Below are positions 1 to 8,613 of a stretch of DNA of 56,183 nucleotides, one piece after another. Below the pieces are notes generated by a model. The model saw only the letters and a list, made by a program, of their open reading frames with translations, was not told the origin of the DNA and searched no databases. The stretch comes from Clostridium uliginosum (GTDB lineage: Bacteria > Bacillota > Clostridia > Clostridiales > Clostridiaceae). The stretch lies in NCBI RefSeq assembly GCF_900112485.1, contig NZ_FOMG01000026.1, positions 1-56,183 of the forward strand, given 5' to 3'. The translations under genes were made by a program, and so were the position numbers. Positions within the stretch are counted from its first letter, which is position 1. The number at the start of each line of letters is the position of its first letter.

Positions 1-142
1 ATGAGCAGCAAGCTTCATAAATAAAGAAATATAGTAAAATTATGGAGAAGGTATCTTTACCTTCTTATCGTCATGCAATCAAATAATATAATTACTAATA
101 ATTACATAAAAATATATGTATAAAATTGAAAACTATAAAAAG

Positions 143-190
143 AGAGCTGTATCATGATTGATTTAAAATATCAATCTGATACAGCTCCTT
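143..190 (-). terminator. Terminator hairpin downstream of icd
   Basis: The inverted repeat pairs GAGCTGTATCA with its complement around a second inner stem (GATTGAT/ATCAATC). Read on the minus strand it is followed by TCTCTTTTT, as expected for an intrinsic terminator of icd. A weaker hairpin at 200-244 (AAATAGGTT with AACCTATTT) lies between it and the icd stop codon. The first 140 bases of the window hold no gene I can recognise. Confidence 0.75.
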
Positions 191-261
191 CATTTTATAA
201 ATAGGTTGTTGAATAACTAATTTTTGTTTACTCAATAACCTATTTATATTATATTAAAATA

Positions 262-1470
262 CTATAATATTTCTTCTAGTGTCTTTCTTATAGCTTTTAT
301 AAAATCAAAAGTATTAACGGTTTGCACATTTTCATGTTCTGCAATTAACGCTAAATCTTTTGTCATTATTCCATCTTCTATTGTTTCTATTGAAGCCTCT
401 TCTAATTTATCTGCAAAACTCATTAACTCAGAATTTCCATCCAATTCTCCTCTTTTTCTAAGTGCTCCAGTCCAAGCAAAAATAGTAGCAATTGAATTTG
501 TTGAAGTTTCTTCACCTTTTAAGTGTTTATAATAATTATCTTGAACAGTTCCATGAGCTGCTTCATATTCATAATTTCCTTCTGGTGAAACTAATATTGA
601 AGTCATCATAGGAAGTGAACCAAATGCAGTTGCTATCAAATCACTCATTACATCTCCATCATAATTTTTACAAGCCCAGATGATTCCTCCTTCTGATTTT
701 ATAACATTTGCTACTACAGTATCTATTAATGTATAAACATATTTAATTCCTAGCTCTTCAAATTTTGCTTTATATTCTGTATCAAATATTTCTTGAAAAA
801 TATCTTTAAAAGTATGATCATATTTTTTAGAAATTGTATCTTTTGTAGCAAACCACAAGTCTTGTTTAGTATCTAAAGCAAATTTAAAACAGCTTATTGC
901 AAAACTTTCTATTGATTTGTTAAGATTATGCATTCCAAGTACTACACCATCTCCAGAATAATTATGTATTAATTCTCTTTTTTCTTCCCCATTTTCTGAA
1001 GTAAATACAAGTTCACACTTACCTTTACCCTCTATCTTCATTTCTACACCTTTATAAATATCACCATAAGCATGCCTTGCTATCGTAATTGGTTTTTTCC
1101 AAGTCCTCACATATGGTTTTATAGGTTTTACTATAATTGGAGCTCTAAATACAGTTCCATCTAAAATTGCTCTTATTGTTCCATTAGGACTTTTCCACAT
1201 TTCTTTAAGATTATATTCTTCCATTCTTGCTGCATTAGGTGTAATAGTTGCACATTTTACTCCAACTTTATACTTCTTTATAGCCTCTGCAGAATCCACT
1301 GTAACTTGGTCATTTGTCTTATTTCTATATTCTAGGCCAAGATCATAATATACTGTGTTTAATTCAATAAACGGATTTAATAATTCATCTTTTATCATTC
1401 CCCAAACGATTCTTGTCATTTCATCTCCATCCATTTCAACTAACGGAGTAGACATTTTAATTTTTGTCAT
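262..1470 (-). CDS. icd: NADP-dependent isocitrate dehydrogenase
   Basis: Oxidative decarboxylation of isocitrate to 2-oxoglutarate with reduction of NADP+, in the cytosol. The 402-residue product has the length and motifs of the homodimeric eukaryote-like IDH class: an early [15 protein letters not shown] segment, [10 protein letters not shown] near residue 77, the substrate and phosphate region [16 protein letters not shown] near residues 94-109, and the late [13 protein letters not shown] segment that contributes to NADP binding. The start is set by a GGGGGC ribosome site about nine bases upstream. In an anaerobe this enzyme most likely supplies 2-oxoglutarate for glutamate synthesis rather than a full Krebs cycle (inference). 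The leader is unusual because it contains repeat element R2-a at 1486-1650. The gene appears intact and monocistronic. Confidence 0.95.
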   Translation of the reverse strand: MTKIKMSTPLVEMDGDEMTRIVWGMIKDELLNPFIELNTVYYDLGLEYRNKTNDQVTVDSAEAIKKYKVGVKCATITPNAARMEEYNLKEMWKSPNGTIRAILDGTVFRAPIIVKPIKPYVRTWKKPITIARHAYGDIYKGVEMKIEGKGKCELVFTSENGEEKRELIHNYSGDGVVLGMHNLNKSIESFAISCFKFALDTKQDLWFATKDTISKKYDHTFKDIFQEIFDTEYKAKFEELGIKYVYTLIDTVVANVIKSEGGIIWACKNYDGDVMSDLIATAFGSLPMMTSILVSPEGNYEYEAAHGTVQDNYYKHLKGEETSTNSIATIFAWTGALRKRGELDGNSELMSFADKLEEASIETIEDGIMTKDLALIAEHENVQTVNTFDFIKAIRKTLEEIL

Positions 1471-1485
1471 TTTGTTGCCCCCTTA

Positions 1486-1650
1486 TAAGGCATAATCAAT
1501 TAAATAATAAGTCCATCTGTCAAGCCTATTTTTTATTAGGCTGTGTCAGCAGATTGCTCTAATAGCACCACTATGAAACCAATCTACTTCCTTGCCTAAT
1601 GAAAAATAATCATGACATTTTGGACTTGTTATTTTCTTTCATATGCCTAA
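1486..1650. repeat. Palindromic repeat element R2-a in the icd leader
   Basis: An element of about 165 bp with imperfect terminal inverted repeats: outer ends TAAGGCAT and ATGCCTAA, inner blocks AATAATAAGTCCA and TGGACTTGTTATT. It starts only a few bases upstream of the icd ribosome site, between that site and the promoter I read at 1723-1751. Its reverse complement recurs at 39565-39728 with, by my eye, three substitutions. It has no ORF, so it looks like a MITE-type element. Confidence 0.85.
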
Positions 1651-1722
1651 CTTAATCTTAGATATTAAAAGAAACTTAAAACAATACACTTATTAATAAA
1701 TACCTAATTTATTTTTATAAGT

Positions 1723-1751
1723 ATTATACAGTATTAACTTATACTAAACAA
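1723..1751 (-). promoter_or_regulatory. Probable sigma-A promoter of icd
   Basis: On the minus strand TTGTTT (1751-1746) and TATAAT (1728-1723) are separated by 17 bases. Transcription from here would give a leader of roughly 245 bases that includes all of R2-a. The rest of 1651-1890 is AT-rich with nothing else recognisable. Confidence 0.6.
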
Positions 1752-1889
1752 TACATTTAAATTCTTCATCCAGAACAATCAAATTTAAATTTTAACTATA
1801 ATAAGTAAAACTTTGTATTGTTAAATTTTTATAATTTTACTTATATTATTATCTTCTGATATGTTTATAAAATTTGCTTTTATAAAAAT

Positions 1890-1920
1890 TAAGGCACATG
1901 AAAGAAAATAAATGTGCCTA
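1890..1920. repeat. Short R2 palindrome overlapping a stop codon
   Basis: Thirty-one bases made of the two R2 ends with almost nothing between: TAAGGCACAT, a spacer AAGAAAATAA-type core, then ATGTGCCTA. The right end supplies the TAG stop of the transporter gene at 1918. It may act as a weak terminator. Confidence 0.7.
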
Positions 1921-2928
1921 AAGTATAGTTTTAATTAATGTAAGAGCAAATATTATTTGAAAACTTCCAACTATTATTCCATACATCATAGACTTTGGAC
2001 CTTCTTTGATTAAATCTACAAACTTAACTCTCATACCAATAGCAGCTAATGCAATGATTTCAAAATTATTACTTATTAACTTAAATATTCTTTCAACTGA
2101 AGTAGGTATTAAACCAAAACTATTAATTATACATAAGATAAAAAAACCTTTAATATACCAAGGTATTTGAAATTTAGATTTCTTTTTTCTTTGAACTATT
2201 GCTTTTTCTGACATGTCTTCATTTTCTTCAACCTTTACTTTTGAAAAACCAATAACTACAAATACTAAAAATATTATTCTTATTATCTTAAATATAGTAG
2301 ACACTGTTACTACTTCTTCATTAACAAATTTTGCTGAAGCAATAACTTGACCTACTGATTGTAAAACTCCTCCTATCATTGCAGAAGTTTCAGTGACACT
2401 ATTTTTATATAAGAATGCTGTTATTATTGGAATTACAAACATTAAAATTGTTCCTGTTAAATTTACAATTGTTACTGAAATTGCTTTATCTTTATCACTT
2501 GCATTTATAATTGGTGCTACTGAAGCTATTGCAGATGATCCACAAACTGCATTTCCTGATGCCATAAGCAAAGAATACTTTTTAGAAAATCCTAATTTTT
2601 TACCTATAAAATATGTAGTTAATATTGTTAAATTCATTTGAATTGCTATAAACAATACCCCTCTAAATCCAAGTGAACTTATTTGCATAAAACTTATTGT
2701 TGAACCCATAAGTACTATAGAATATGATAAAAGATCTTTTTCTGAAAACTTAGATCCTTCATTATATTTCTGTTTATTAAATAAAGTATTTCCAAAAACA
2801 ATTCCTAATATAATAGCAAAACTTGCACCACCAATTGAAGGTAAAAAGCTTCCTAATATTTTTCCTAATATGGCTATAAATATACATACAAAAAGACCTG
2901 GTAAGATATTTATAATTTTACTTTTCAT
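1918..2928 (-). CDS. YeiH-family (UPF0324) putative sulfate exporter-type membrane protein
   Basis: A 336-residue integral membrane protein with about ten hydrophobic helices and a charged cytoplasmic loop near residues 230-255 (KVKVEENEDMSEKAIVQRKKKSK). The GNAVCGSSAIASVAPII segment near residue 126 and the LGKILGSFLPSIGGASFAIILG start are typical of the YeiH/YeeH family, annotated as putative sulfate exporters; the true substrate is not established. It is transcribed in the same direction as a LysR-type regulator just upstream, an arrangement commonly seen for this family, so LysR control is likely. The ribosome site AGGTGATTAT precedes the ATG. The stop codon lies inside a short R2 palindrome. 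Confidence 0.85.
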   Translation of the reverse strand: MKSKIINILPGLFVCIFIAILGKILGSFLPSIGGASFAIILGIVFGNTLFNKQKYNEGSKFSEKDLLSYSIVLMGSTISFMQISSLGFRGVLFIAIQMNLTILTTYFIGKKLGFSKKYSLLMASGNAVCGSSAIASVAPIINASDKDKAISVTIVNLTGTILMFVIPIITAFLYKNSVTETSAMIGGVLQSVGQVIASAKFVNEEVVTVSTIFKIIRIIFLVFVVIGFSKVKVEENEDMSEKAIVQRKKKSKFQIPWYIKGFFILCIINSFGLIPTSVERIFKLISNNFEIIALAAIGMRVKFVDLIKEGPKSMMYGIIVGSFQIIFALTLIKTIL

Positions 2929-3086
2929 ATAATCACCTCAAATTTATTTTGAATTTAATTCTTTTGTTAATTCGAGTTAATTATAATAAAGTTTTTTATT
3001 ATAATGAAATACTTATTTTGATATAATATTAATAACTAAATACCTATATGTAATTATACTTTCAATTTAACAAATACAATTATTTT

Positions 3087-3188
3087 AGGCTTTGTCTTAA
3101 TATAGTGTTGATATTTATACATATTTGCGAAGTGACATTGAAATTGAGCATTATGTATGAATATCAACACGGTTTTAAAACAAAGCCT
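3087..3188. repeat. Palindromic repeat element R1-a, 102 bp
   Basis: Ends are AGGCTTTGTCTTAATATAG-TGTTGATAT and ATATCAACACGG-TTTTAAAACAAAGCCT, giving roughly 27 bp imperfect inverted repeats around a 45 bp centre. It lies between the LysR and YeiH genes and ends at the LysR stop codon. Same family as 40036-40260 and 42752-43041. Confidence 0.8.
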
Positions 3189-4063
3189 TATTTTAAAGAG
3201 TAAGTTATAAAATTATTCATATTCTTACTTAAAAACTTATCTTTATGATGAATTAATCTTAATGTTCTAGTTATATTACCTTCTTGTAATCTAAATCCTC
3301 TTAGTGCCCCACTTTCTATCTTTTCTTGAACACTTCTAAGCGAAAGACAACTTATACCCAGATTTGCTTCAACACTTTTTTTAATAGCTTCTGTATTGCC
3401 TAGCTCCATAAATATTTTATATTCTATATTTTTATTTTCCAAATATCTTTCAACAACTTCTCTTGTGCCGCTTCCATTTTCTCTCATTATCAGCTTTTCT
3501 TTAACTATGTCATCTTTAGTTAATATATCTTTGTTAATCCAATTATGTGTTGCACTAGAAATGAATATAAGTTCATCTTCCCACACTTTGGATTCAATTA
3601 TTTCATCTGAATGAGATCTTCCTTCAATATATGCAAAGTCAATTTTGTTTTCAAGTATCATCTTCTCTATATTAGCAGTATTATCTACACTTAGAGATAT
3701 TTCAATTCCACTATGTTCTTTAAGAAATCCTTTTATTATATCAGGCAATATGTATATTCCTATTGTTGTACTTGCACCAATTTTTATTTTACCCTTTTCA
3801 TTTGTATTTATATCATTAATTGCTCTTATTGATTCTTCATAAAGATTAAGTATTCTTCTTGTATAATTTAAATATATTTCTCCCTCATATGTTAAATATA
3901 ATTTTTTACCTATTCTATCAAATAATTTAACTTCAAGTTCCTCTTCTATTTCACGTATTGCTTGACTTATAGATGGCTGACTTATATATAACTTTTGCCC
4001 TACTCTAGTCATATTTAATTCAGTTGCTGTTTCATAAAAAATCTTTATTTTTCTAAAATTCAT
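3188..4063 (-). CDS. LysR-family transcriptional regulator
   Basis: A 291-residue LysR-type regulator. The N-terminal winged helix-turn-helix (FYETATELNMTRVGQKLYISQPSIS-type, residues about 8-35) is followed by a substrate-binding domain starting near residue 88 (IKIGASTTIGIYILPDIIK). I start at 4063 because AGGAGG lies 9-10 bases upstream; an in-frame ATG at 4090 would add nine residues without a better site. It resembles CysL/YeiE-type regulators and sits immediately upstream of the YeiH-type transporter in the same direction, so it probably controls that gene (inference). The effector is unknown. Confidence 0.87.
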   Translation of the reverse strand: MNFRKIKIFYETATELNMTRVGQKLYISQPSISQAIREIEEELEVKLFDRIGKKLYLTYEGEIYLNYTRRILNLYEESIRAINDINTNEKGKIKIGASTTIGIYILPDIIKGFLKEHSGIEISLSVDNTANIEKMILENKIDFAYIEGRSHSDEIIESKVWEDELIFISSATHNWINKDILTKDDIVKEKLIMRENGSGTREVVERYLENKNIEYKIFMELGNTEAIKKSVEANLGISCLSLRSVQEKIESGALRGFRLQEGNITRTLRLIHHKDKFLSKNMNNFITYSLK

Positions 4064-4341
4064 ATTATGAGTCCTCCTATTACAGTACAATCACTTGCTA
4101 CCTATCAATATTTTATTATTATAAGTATTTTACTCTAAAGAAAAAGGGGTGTCGACTTTATATATTCTTAAGATTTTTTGAACTAAACAAGCAAGTAAAA
4201 GCAGTTAACACTGCTGTTATTATCTGCCTTTGTTTACTCAATATAGTAAAAATATCAATTTTTAATTAATAGAACTTGAATTATAAACTATATGATGATA
4301 TAATTCGATTATAGTAAGAAATCAATATGTTATTGATTTCA

Positions 4342-4353
4342 GGAATCGTTTCC
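4342..4353. promoter_or_regulatory. LacI-type operator O1 of the sugar ABC operon
   Basis: GGAATCGTTTCC is a near-palindrome with a central CG, the usual form of a LacI/GalR-family operator. An identical 12-mer lies at 4503-4514. Confidence 0.65.
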
Positions 4354-4430
4354 GAAACATTCTTATTATAATAACATTAAAAAATATAAATTATTTTTTT
4401 TAATGGTTATAGTAAACGGATACATTGAAT

Positions 4431-4459
4431 TTGAGAAAGCATATACAAAGTTATATATA
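4431..4459 (+). promoter_or_regulatory. Probable promoter of the sugar ABC operon
   Basis: TTGAGA at 4431-4436 and TATATA at 4454-4459 are 17 bases apart, between the two operators. The alternative -35 at 4425 (TTGAAT) cannot be excluded. Confidence 0.45.
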
Positions 4460-4502
4460 TTCTTACATTAATTTTCTATATGTTTTAAATTTGATGCATT
4501 TC

Positions 4503-4514
4503 GGAATCGTTTCC
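4503..4514. promoter_or_regulatory. LacI-type operator O2 of the sugar ABC operon
   Basis: Same 12-mer as O1, centred 161 bp downstream of it and just downstream of the predicted promoter, 48 bases before the ATG. Two equal sites flanking a promoter suggest looping repression. No LacI-family gene is present in the window. Confidence 0.65.
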
Positions 4515-4561
4515 AACAAAAAACTATATTATTAAACATATTTTGTGGGAGGGGTAAAAAA

Positions 4562-5854
4562 ATGAAACTTAAAATGAAAAAGACTTTATCTACAGTATTA
4601 GTTGCTTCACTTCTATTAGGAACTGTTGTTGGATGTTCTTCATCTAATAGTGGAAAAACTGCAAAGGCTGCTGGAGGAGACAAAACAATTAAAATCTTCC
4701 AATTAAAAGTTGAAATTAATGATGCTTTACAAAAACTTGCTAAAAAATATGAAGAAGAAAAAGGGGTAAAAGTTGAAGTTACTTCTGTAGGTGGTGGAGC
4801 TGACTACGGTGCATCACTTAAAGCTGAATTCCAAAAAGGTACTGAACCTGATATCTTCATGATACAAGGTGCTGGAGATTACAAAGTTTGGGAACATAAA
4901 ATAGATGATTTATCTGCTGAGTCTTGGTGTAAGAAGGCATTTCCCGGTACACTAGATACAGTAACTATTAACGATAAAGTTTACGGTATGCCAGCAGCAA
5001 CTGAGGGTTATGGCTTAATGTATAACAAAGAAATTTTAGATAAAGCTGGTATTGATCCTGCTTCAATAGATACTTTTGATAAACTTAAAGCAGCATTTGA
5101 AACATTAAATGCTAAAAAAGCTGATTTAGGAATTGATAATGTTGTATCTTATACAACTAAAGAAAATTGGGTTACTGGTAACCATACTTTTAATATTCCA
5201 TTAGCAGTTCAAACAAATCCTGCTCAATTTGTTAATGATTATAAAGATGGAAAAGCTGATTTCGTTAATAACCAAGGTTTTAAGGATTGGATGAACTTAG
5301 TTGAACTACTTTGTAATTATGGTGGCGGTGCTACTTTAAATACTATTGATTATAGTAAGCAAGTTGGTAATTTTGCATTAGGTAAAACTGCCTTTATACA
5401 ACAAGGTAACTGGATTTCTGGTGACTTAGAGCGTCTAGGTGGTACATTTGATAGGGGATTTGTTCCATTAGCTATCAACAATGATACAAAAGTAAGTGGA
5501 AGCATTCCTGTTGGAGTTCCTATGTACTGGGTTGTTAATAAAGATTCAGCTGTTAATAAAGAAGCTAAAGAATTTTTAGATTGGATGGTAACTAGTACAA
5601 CTGGACAAGAGTCTATTGTTAAAGATATGAAAATGATTCCTGCATTTACTAACTTCACTACTGAACCGGATGATCCATTATCTAAATCAATTTCTGAATT
5701 TAATAAAGCTGGTAAGACTCTTCCATGGGCATTCACTAATCTACCTGATGGATTTACTACTGAAAAAGTAGGACCTATTTTCTCAAAATTTGCCAAAGGT
5801 GAAATTGATAAAACTCAAATGATTCAAGAACTTCAAGATATTACTAAAAAATAA
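4562..5854 (+). CDS. ABC sugar transporter substrate-binding lipoprotein (family 1)
   Basis: A 430-residue extracellular solute-binding protein. Residues 1-25 form a lipoprotein signal peptide ending VVGC, so Cys25 is the predicted lipid anchor, followed by a Ser/Asn linker. The mature part has the family 1 pattern: early KIFQLKVEINDALQKLAKKYEEEKGVKVEV, then FQKGTEPDIFMIQGAG, MPAATEGYGLMYNKEIL near residue 140, and FALGKTAFIQQGNWISGDL near residue 265. It captures a sugar outside the cell and passes it to the two permeases downstream; the specific sugar cannot be read from sequence. A GGGAGGGG ribosome site precedes the start. A hairpin and repeat R2-c separate it from the permease genes, which should leave this gene expressed most strongly. 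Confidence 0.9.
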   Translation: MKLKMKKTLSTVLVASLLLGTVVGCSSSNSGKTAKAAGGDKTIKIFQLKVEINDALQKLAKKYEEEKGVKVEVTSVGGGADYGASLKAEFQKGTEPDIFMIQGAGDYKVWEHKIDDLSAESWCKKAFPGTLDTVTINDKVYGMPAATEGYGLMYNKEILDKAGIDPASIDTFDKLKAAFETLNAKKADLGIDNVVSYTTKENWVTGNHTFNIPLAVQTNPAQFVNDYKDGKADFVNNQGFKDWMNLVELLCNYGGGATLNTIDYSKQVGNFALGKTAFIQQGNWISGDLERLGGTFDRGFVPLAINNDTKVSGSIPVGVPMYWVVNKDSAVNKEAKEFLDWMVTSTTGQESIVKDMKMIPAFTNFTTEPDDPLSKSISEFNKAGKTLPWAFTNLPDGFTTEKVGPIFSKFAKGEIDKTQMIQELQDITKK

Positions 5855-5868
5855 TATTAAAAATTCAA

Positions 5869-5902
5869 ATCCATAAAAGGGTATAACTCCCCTTTTATGG
5901 AT
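5869..5902 (+). terminator. Intercistronic hairpin after the binding-protein gene
   Basis: ATCCATAAAAGGG pairs with CCCTTTTATGGAT around an eight-base loop, followed by a short T-rich tract (GTTTATT). A leaky terminator here would set a high ratio of binding protein to permease, common in sugar ABC operons. Confidence 0.7.
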
Positions 5903-5980
5903 GTTTATTAAATTTAAGTTACATGAAAAAAATAATACATACTGCATAGGTTATATCACAAATTACATTTAATTTTATAC

Positions 5981-6143
5981 TAAGGCACATTCAAGAAAAT
6001 AATAGACCAGTATGCTTGTCTATTTGGCGTCATACTACGTCAGCAAGTTCAATTAATAGCTTGCTATTAACTGAATTTTCCTCCTTGTCTCACACCAAAT
6101 ATACGACACATCTTTGGTGTATTATTTTCTTTCATGTATCTAA
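5981..6143. repeat. Palindromic repeat element R2-c inside the ABC operon
   Basis: Begins TAAGGCACATTCAAGAAAATAATAG and ends TATTATTTTCTTTCATGTATCTAA, with a shared core (GTATGCTTGTCTATTTGGCG, then ACCAAATATACGACACATC). Same subfamily as 13303-13531, which has an extra internal module. It lies between the binding-protein and first permease genes. Confidence 0.8.
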
Positions 6144-6167
6144 CTTTTATAACAAGGGAGTGAAAAT

Positions 6168-7034
6168 ATGAGTAAAAATCGTAAAGAACAAAGAGATCTT
6201 TGGCTTTTTATAGCGCCTTGTCTATTTTCTTTTATAATGGTAGTAGTTATTCCTTTTATAATGGGAATATATTATACTTTTACAGATTGGAATGGTGCTA
6301 ATCCAGCATATAAATTTGTTGGTTTCCAAAATTATATTGAGATATTAAAAGATACCCAATTTCGTTATTCTTTCGAAATAACAATTTTGTACACTATTGC
6401 AAGTGTAATTACTATTAATTTTATAGGTTTCGGATTAGCATACATTGTTACAAGAAATCTAAAAAGTAAAAACCTTTTAAGAACTGGTTTCTTTATGCCA
6501 AATTTAATTGGTGGATTAATCTTAGGTTTTATATGGCAATTCTTATTTAACTCTGTATTTACATCAATAGGACAAAGTTTAAATTCGTCATTCTTATCTA
6601 CTTCCCTACTTCAAAATCGAAATACAGCAATGTTAGCAATGCTTATTGTTGCTTCATGGCAATACGCAGGATATATAATGGTTATCTATGTTGCATCTCT
6701 TGAGAACGTACCTACTGATTTATTAGAAGCTAGTCATATTGATGGTGCTACTGGATTCCAGGCATTTAGACATATCACAATACCAATGGTAAGACCTGCA
6801 ATTACAGTATGTCTATTCCTTACACTAGCTAACTCATTTAAAATGTTTGACTTAAACTTCTCCTTAACACCAGCAAAGCCTACTGAGATGTTATCTTTAA
6901 ATATCTATAAAGAAGCTTTCGTATCAAACAATATGGGTATTGGACAAGCAAAAGCTATTATATTCTTCATAGTTGTAACTGCTATTTCTTTAACTCAAGT
7001 TTACTATAATAAGAAAAAGGAGGTAGAAGTTTAA
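6168..7034 (+). CDS. ABC sugar transporter permease (MalF-like)
   Basis: A 288-residue inner membrane permease with six predicted helices and the EAA loop EASHIDGATGFQAFRHITIP near residues 187-206 that contacts the ATPase. The N-terminus (LWLFIAPCLFSFIMVVVIPFIMGIYYTFTDWNG) is typical of the first permease of CUT1 sugar importers. AGGGAGTG lies upstream of the ATG, just past repeat R2-c. The stop codon overlaps the start of the next permease by one base, so the two are translationally coupled. No ATPase gene follows; such systems usually share an MsmX-type ATPase encoded elsewhere (established for CUT1 importers, inferred here). Confidence 0.92.
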   Translation: MSKNRKEQRDLWLFIAPCLFSFIMVVVIPFIMGIYYTFTDWNGANPAYKFVGFQNYIEILKDTQFRYSFEITILYTIASVITINFIGFGLAYIVTRNLKSKNLLRTGFFMPNLIGGLILGFIWQFLFNSVFTSIGQSLNSSFLSTSLLQNRNTAMLAMLIVASWQYAGYIMVIYVASLENVPTDLLEASHIDGATGFQAFRHITIPMVRPAITVCLFLTLANSFKMFDLNFSLTPAKPTEMLSLNIYKEAFVSNNMGIGQAKAIIFFIVVTAISLTQVYYNKKKEVEV

Positions 7035-7939
7035 TGGAACCCAATGTTATTCTAAATACTGATACACCCCCTAAAAAAATTAAAAAGTTAACCACTTTAA
7101 ATGGCTATAGTCGTAAATTAGGTTCATTAGAAATTGTAACATGGTTATTGTTAATTTTATACTTAGTTCCTTTTTACTTAATGTTTATAAACTCATTCAA
7201 AACAAGAAGAGAAATTTTTGCTAATACAACTGGTTTACCATCTATATGGAATTTTAGTAACTATGCAGATGCAATAGAGAGAACAAATATGGCTAGTGCC
7301 TTCACAAATTCTATGATAATAAGTGTTGTAAGTGTAGCTTTAATAATATTATGTTCCTCTATGGGAGCTTGGGTACTAGCTCGTAATGAATCAAAAACTA
7401 GTAAAATTCTATTTTACTTATTTGTTGCTGCAATGATTATTCCATTCCAAGCTGTAATGTTACCTCTTGTAAAATGGATGGGACTATTAAACATTGACTC
7501 TATTAATTTTAGCATGCTTGGAACGCACTATGGTCTTATATTTATGTATATTGGCTTTGGATCTAGTATGAGTATATTCTTATATCATGGATTTATAAAA
7601 AGTATTCCTAAAGAAATTGAAGAAGCAGCAATTATAGACGGTTGTAGCAAATGGAAAGTATATACTAAAGTAATCCTTCCATTATTAAAGCCTACTACAG
7701 TTACAATATCAGTATTAAATGGAATATGGATTTGGAATGACTTCTTATTACCTCATCTTACAATTAACGGTAAGATAAATACAATTCCACTTGCTATGAA
7801 TAACTTCTTTGGAGCTTTTTCAAAACAATGGGAACTTGCAATGGCAGCATTAATTTTAGCTGTTATTCCAATAGTAGTATTTTACTTCTTTGTACAAAGA
7901 CAAATTATTCAAGGAATCGTTCAAGGATCAATTAAATAG
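7034..7939 (+). CDS. ABC sugar transporter permease (MalG-like)
   Basis: A 301-residue membrane permease, partner of the preceding gene. It has a cytoplasmic N-terminus of about 35 residues, six predicted helices and the EAA loop EEAAIIDGCSKWKVYTKVILP near residues 195-215. The C-terminal FYFFVQRQIIQGIVQGSIK is the usual ending of the second CUT1 permease. AAGGAGG for this gene lies within the end of the preceding coding region, and the ATG overlaps its stop codon. It ends the operon; a strong hairpin follows at 7989-8022. Confidence 0.92.
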   Translation: MEPNVILNTDTPPKKIKKLTTLNGYSRKLGSLEIVTWLLLILYLVPFYLMFINSFKTRREIFANTTGLPSIWNFSNYADAIERTNMASAFTNSMIISVVSVALIILCSSMGAWVLARNESKTSKILFYLFVAAMIIPFQAVMLPLVKWMGLLNIDSINFSMLGTHYGLIFMYIGFGSSMSIFLYHGFIKSIPKEIEEAAIIDGCSKWKVYTKVILPLLKPTTVTISVLNGIWIWNDFLLPHLTINGKINTIPLAMNNFFGAFSKQWELAMAALILAVIPIVVFYFFVQRQIIQGIVQGSIK

Positions 7940-7953
7940 TATATTTAAATTAA

Positions 7954-7982
7954 AGGTTATGTTTTAAAAACGTGTTGATATT
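7954..7982. repeat. R1 half-element
   Basis: A single R1 end, GGTTATGTTTTAAAAACG followed by TGTTGATATT, with no matching opposite end nearby. It lies between the permease stop codon and the operon terminator. Confidence 0.55.
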
Positions 7983-7988
7983 AAAAAA

Positions 7989-8022
7989 GAAGCTAGCTCA
8001 AATTAAATTTGAGTCAGTTTCT
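7989..8022 (+). terminator. Terminator of the sugar ABC operon
   Basis: A long imperfect stem, GAAGCTAGCTCAAATT with AATTTGAGTCAGTTTC, followed by TTTTCTTT. Confidence 0.75.
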
Positions 8023-8096
8023 TTTCTTTGTCATATAGTTAGAAGCTGTAGCTTTCACTTCTATACTATTTTTTAAGATGCCTTAATAAGCAACTT

Positions 8097-8298
8097 AAAA
8101 GAGCAAATACACATAATGTATTTGCTCTTTCTTAGTAACTGATTTTAATGTTGTCCGCCAACTGGGTACGCCCTATGTCGTACATTGCTTTCGGGTATTT
8201 TTTCATTAACCCTTACCAACTACATACCTATTTAGGTATGCTCTTCTGCCGGATTTAAGTGTCAGTACACTAAGATAAATTGTTTAACTCTTTATCTT
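8097..8298 (-). ncRNA. Free-standing structured small RNA of about 200 nt (family not assigned)
   Basis: There is no ORF here, but on the minus strand there is a promoter (8305-8333), a body rich in hairpins and a strong terminator. The stems I can see, 5' to 3', are AAGATAAA with TTTATCTT (8298-8272), GTGT/ACAC (8270-8259), CATACCTA/TAGGTATG (8240-8223), GGGT/ACCC (about 8212-8193), GTACG/CGTAC (about 8182-8165) and a terminator pairing AAAGAGCAAATAC with GTATTTGCTCTTT (8133-8097). TCCG near 8252 could pair with CGGA near 8155 to close a multi-branch core. No coding gene follows on this strand, so it is not an obvious riboswitch. 6S RNA and raiA RNA are families of similar size in clostridia; raiA is my leading guess from compactness only. 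Confidence 0.6.
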
Positions 8299-8304
8299 GA
8301 TTAT

Positions 8305-8333
8305 ATTATATAATAGTTTGTAATCAATTACAA
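8305..8333 (-). promoter_or_regulatory. Strong sigma-A promoter of the small RNA
   Basis: TTGTAA (8333-8328) and TATAAT (8310-8305) with 17 bases between. The predicted start near 8298 coincides with the first base of the 5' hairpin. The remaining sequence to 8613 is AT-rich and shows nothing further. Confidence 0.65.
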
Positions 8334-8613
8334 GCTGTTTTTTAAATTTTCTGATATTTTCTTTTGGGTATGGAAATAATCCATTTTTTGATATCTTAAA
8401 TAATTAATCAATCATATTAAACTTCATAATTATTTCTAGTTTTATACTATTGTTAATTAGATTATAGTTTTATTTTATACTTTTACTTTTTTAATCTATC
8501 CAGAATCTTTCTTACTGTATATATTGCAAATTTAAATGTGCAACAAAACCGTAAACAGCTACTGATTTATTGAATACTTCTTATTGCAACATATATACTA
8601 AAAATATTTTGTT

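Noticed and set aside
8097..8298. Riboswitch or T-box leader
   Set aside because: On its strand there is no downstream coding gene and the element ends in its own terminator; it reads as a separate RNA.
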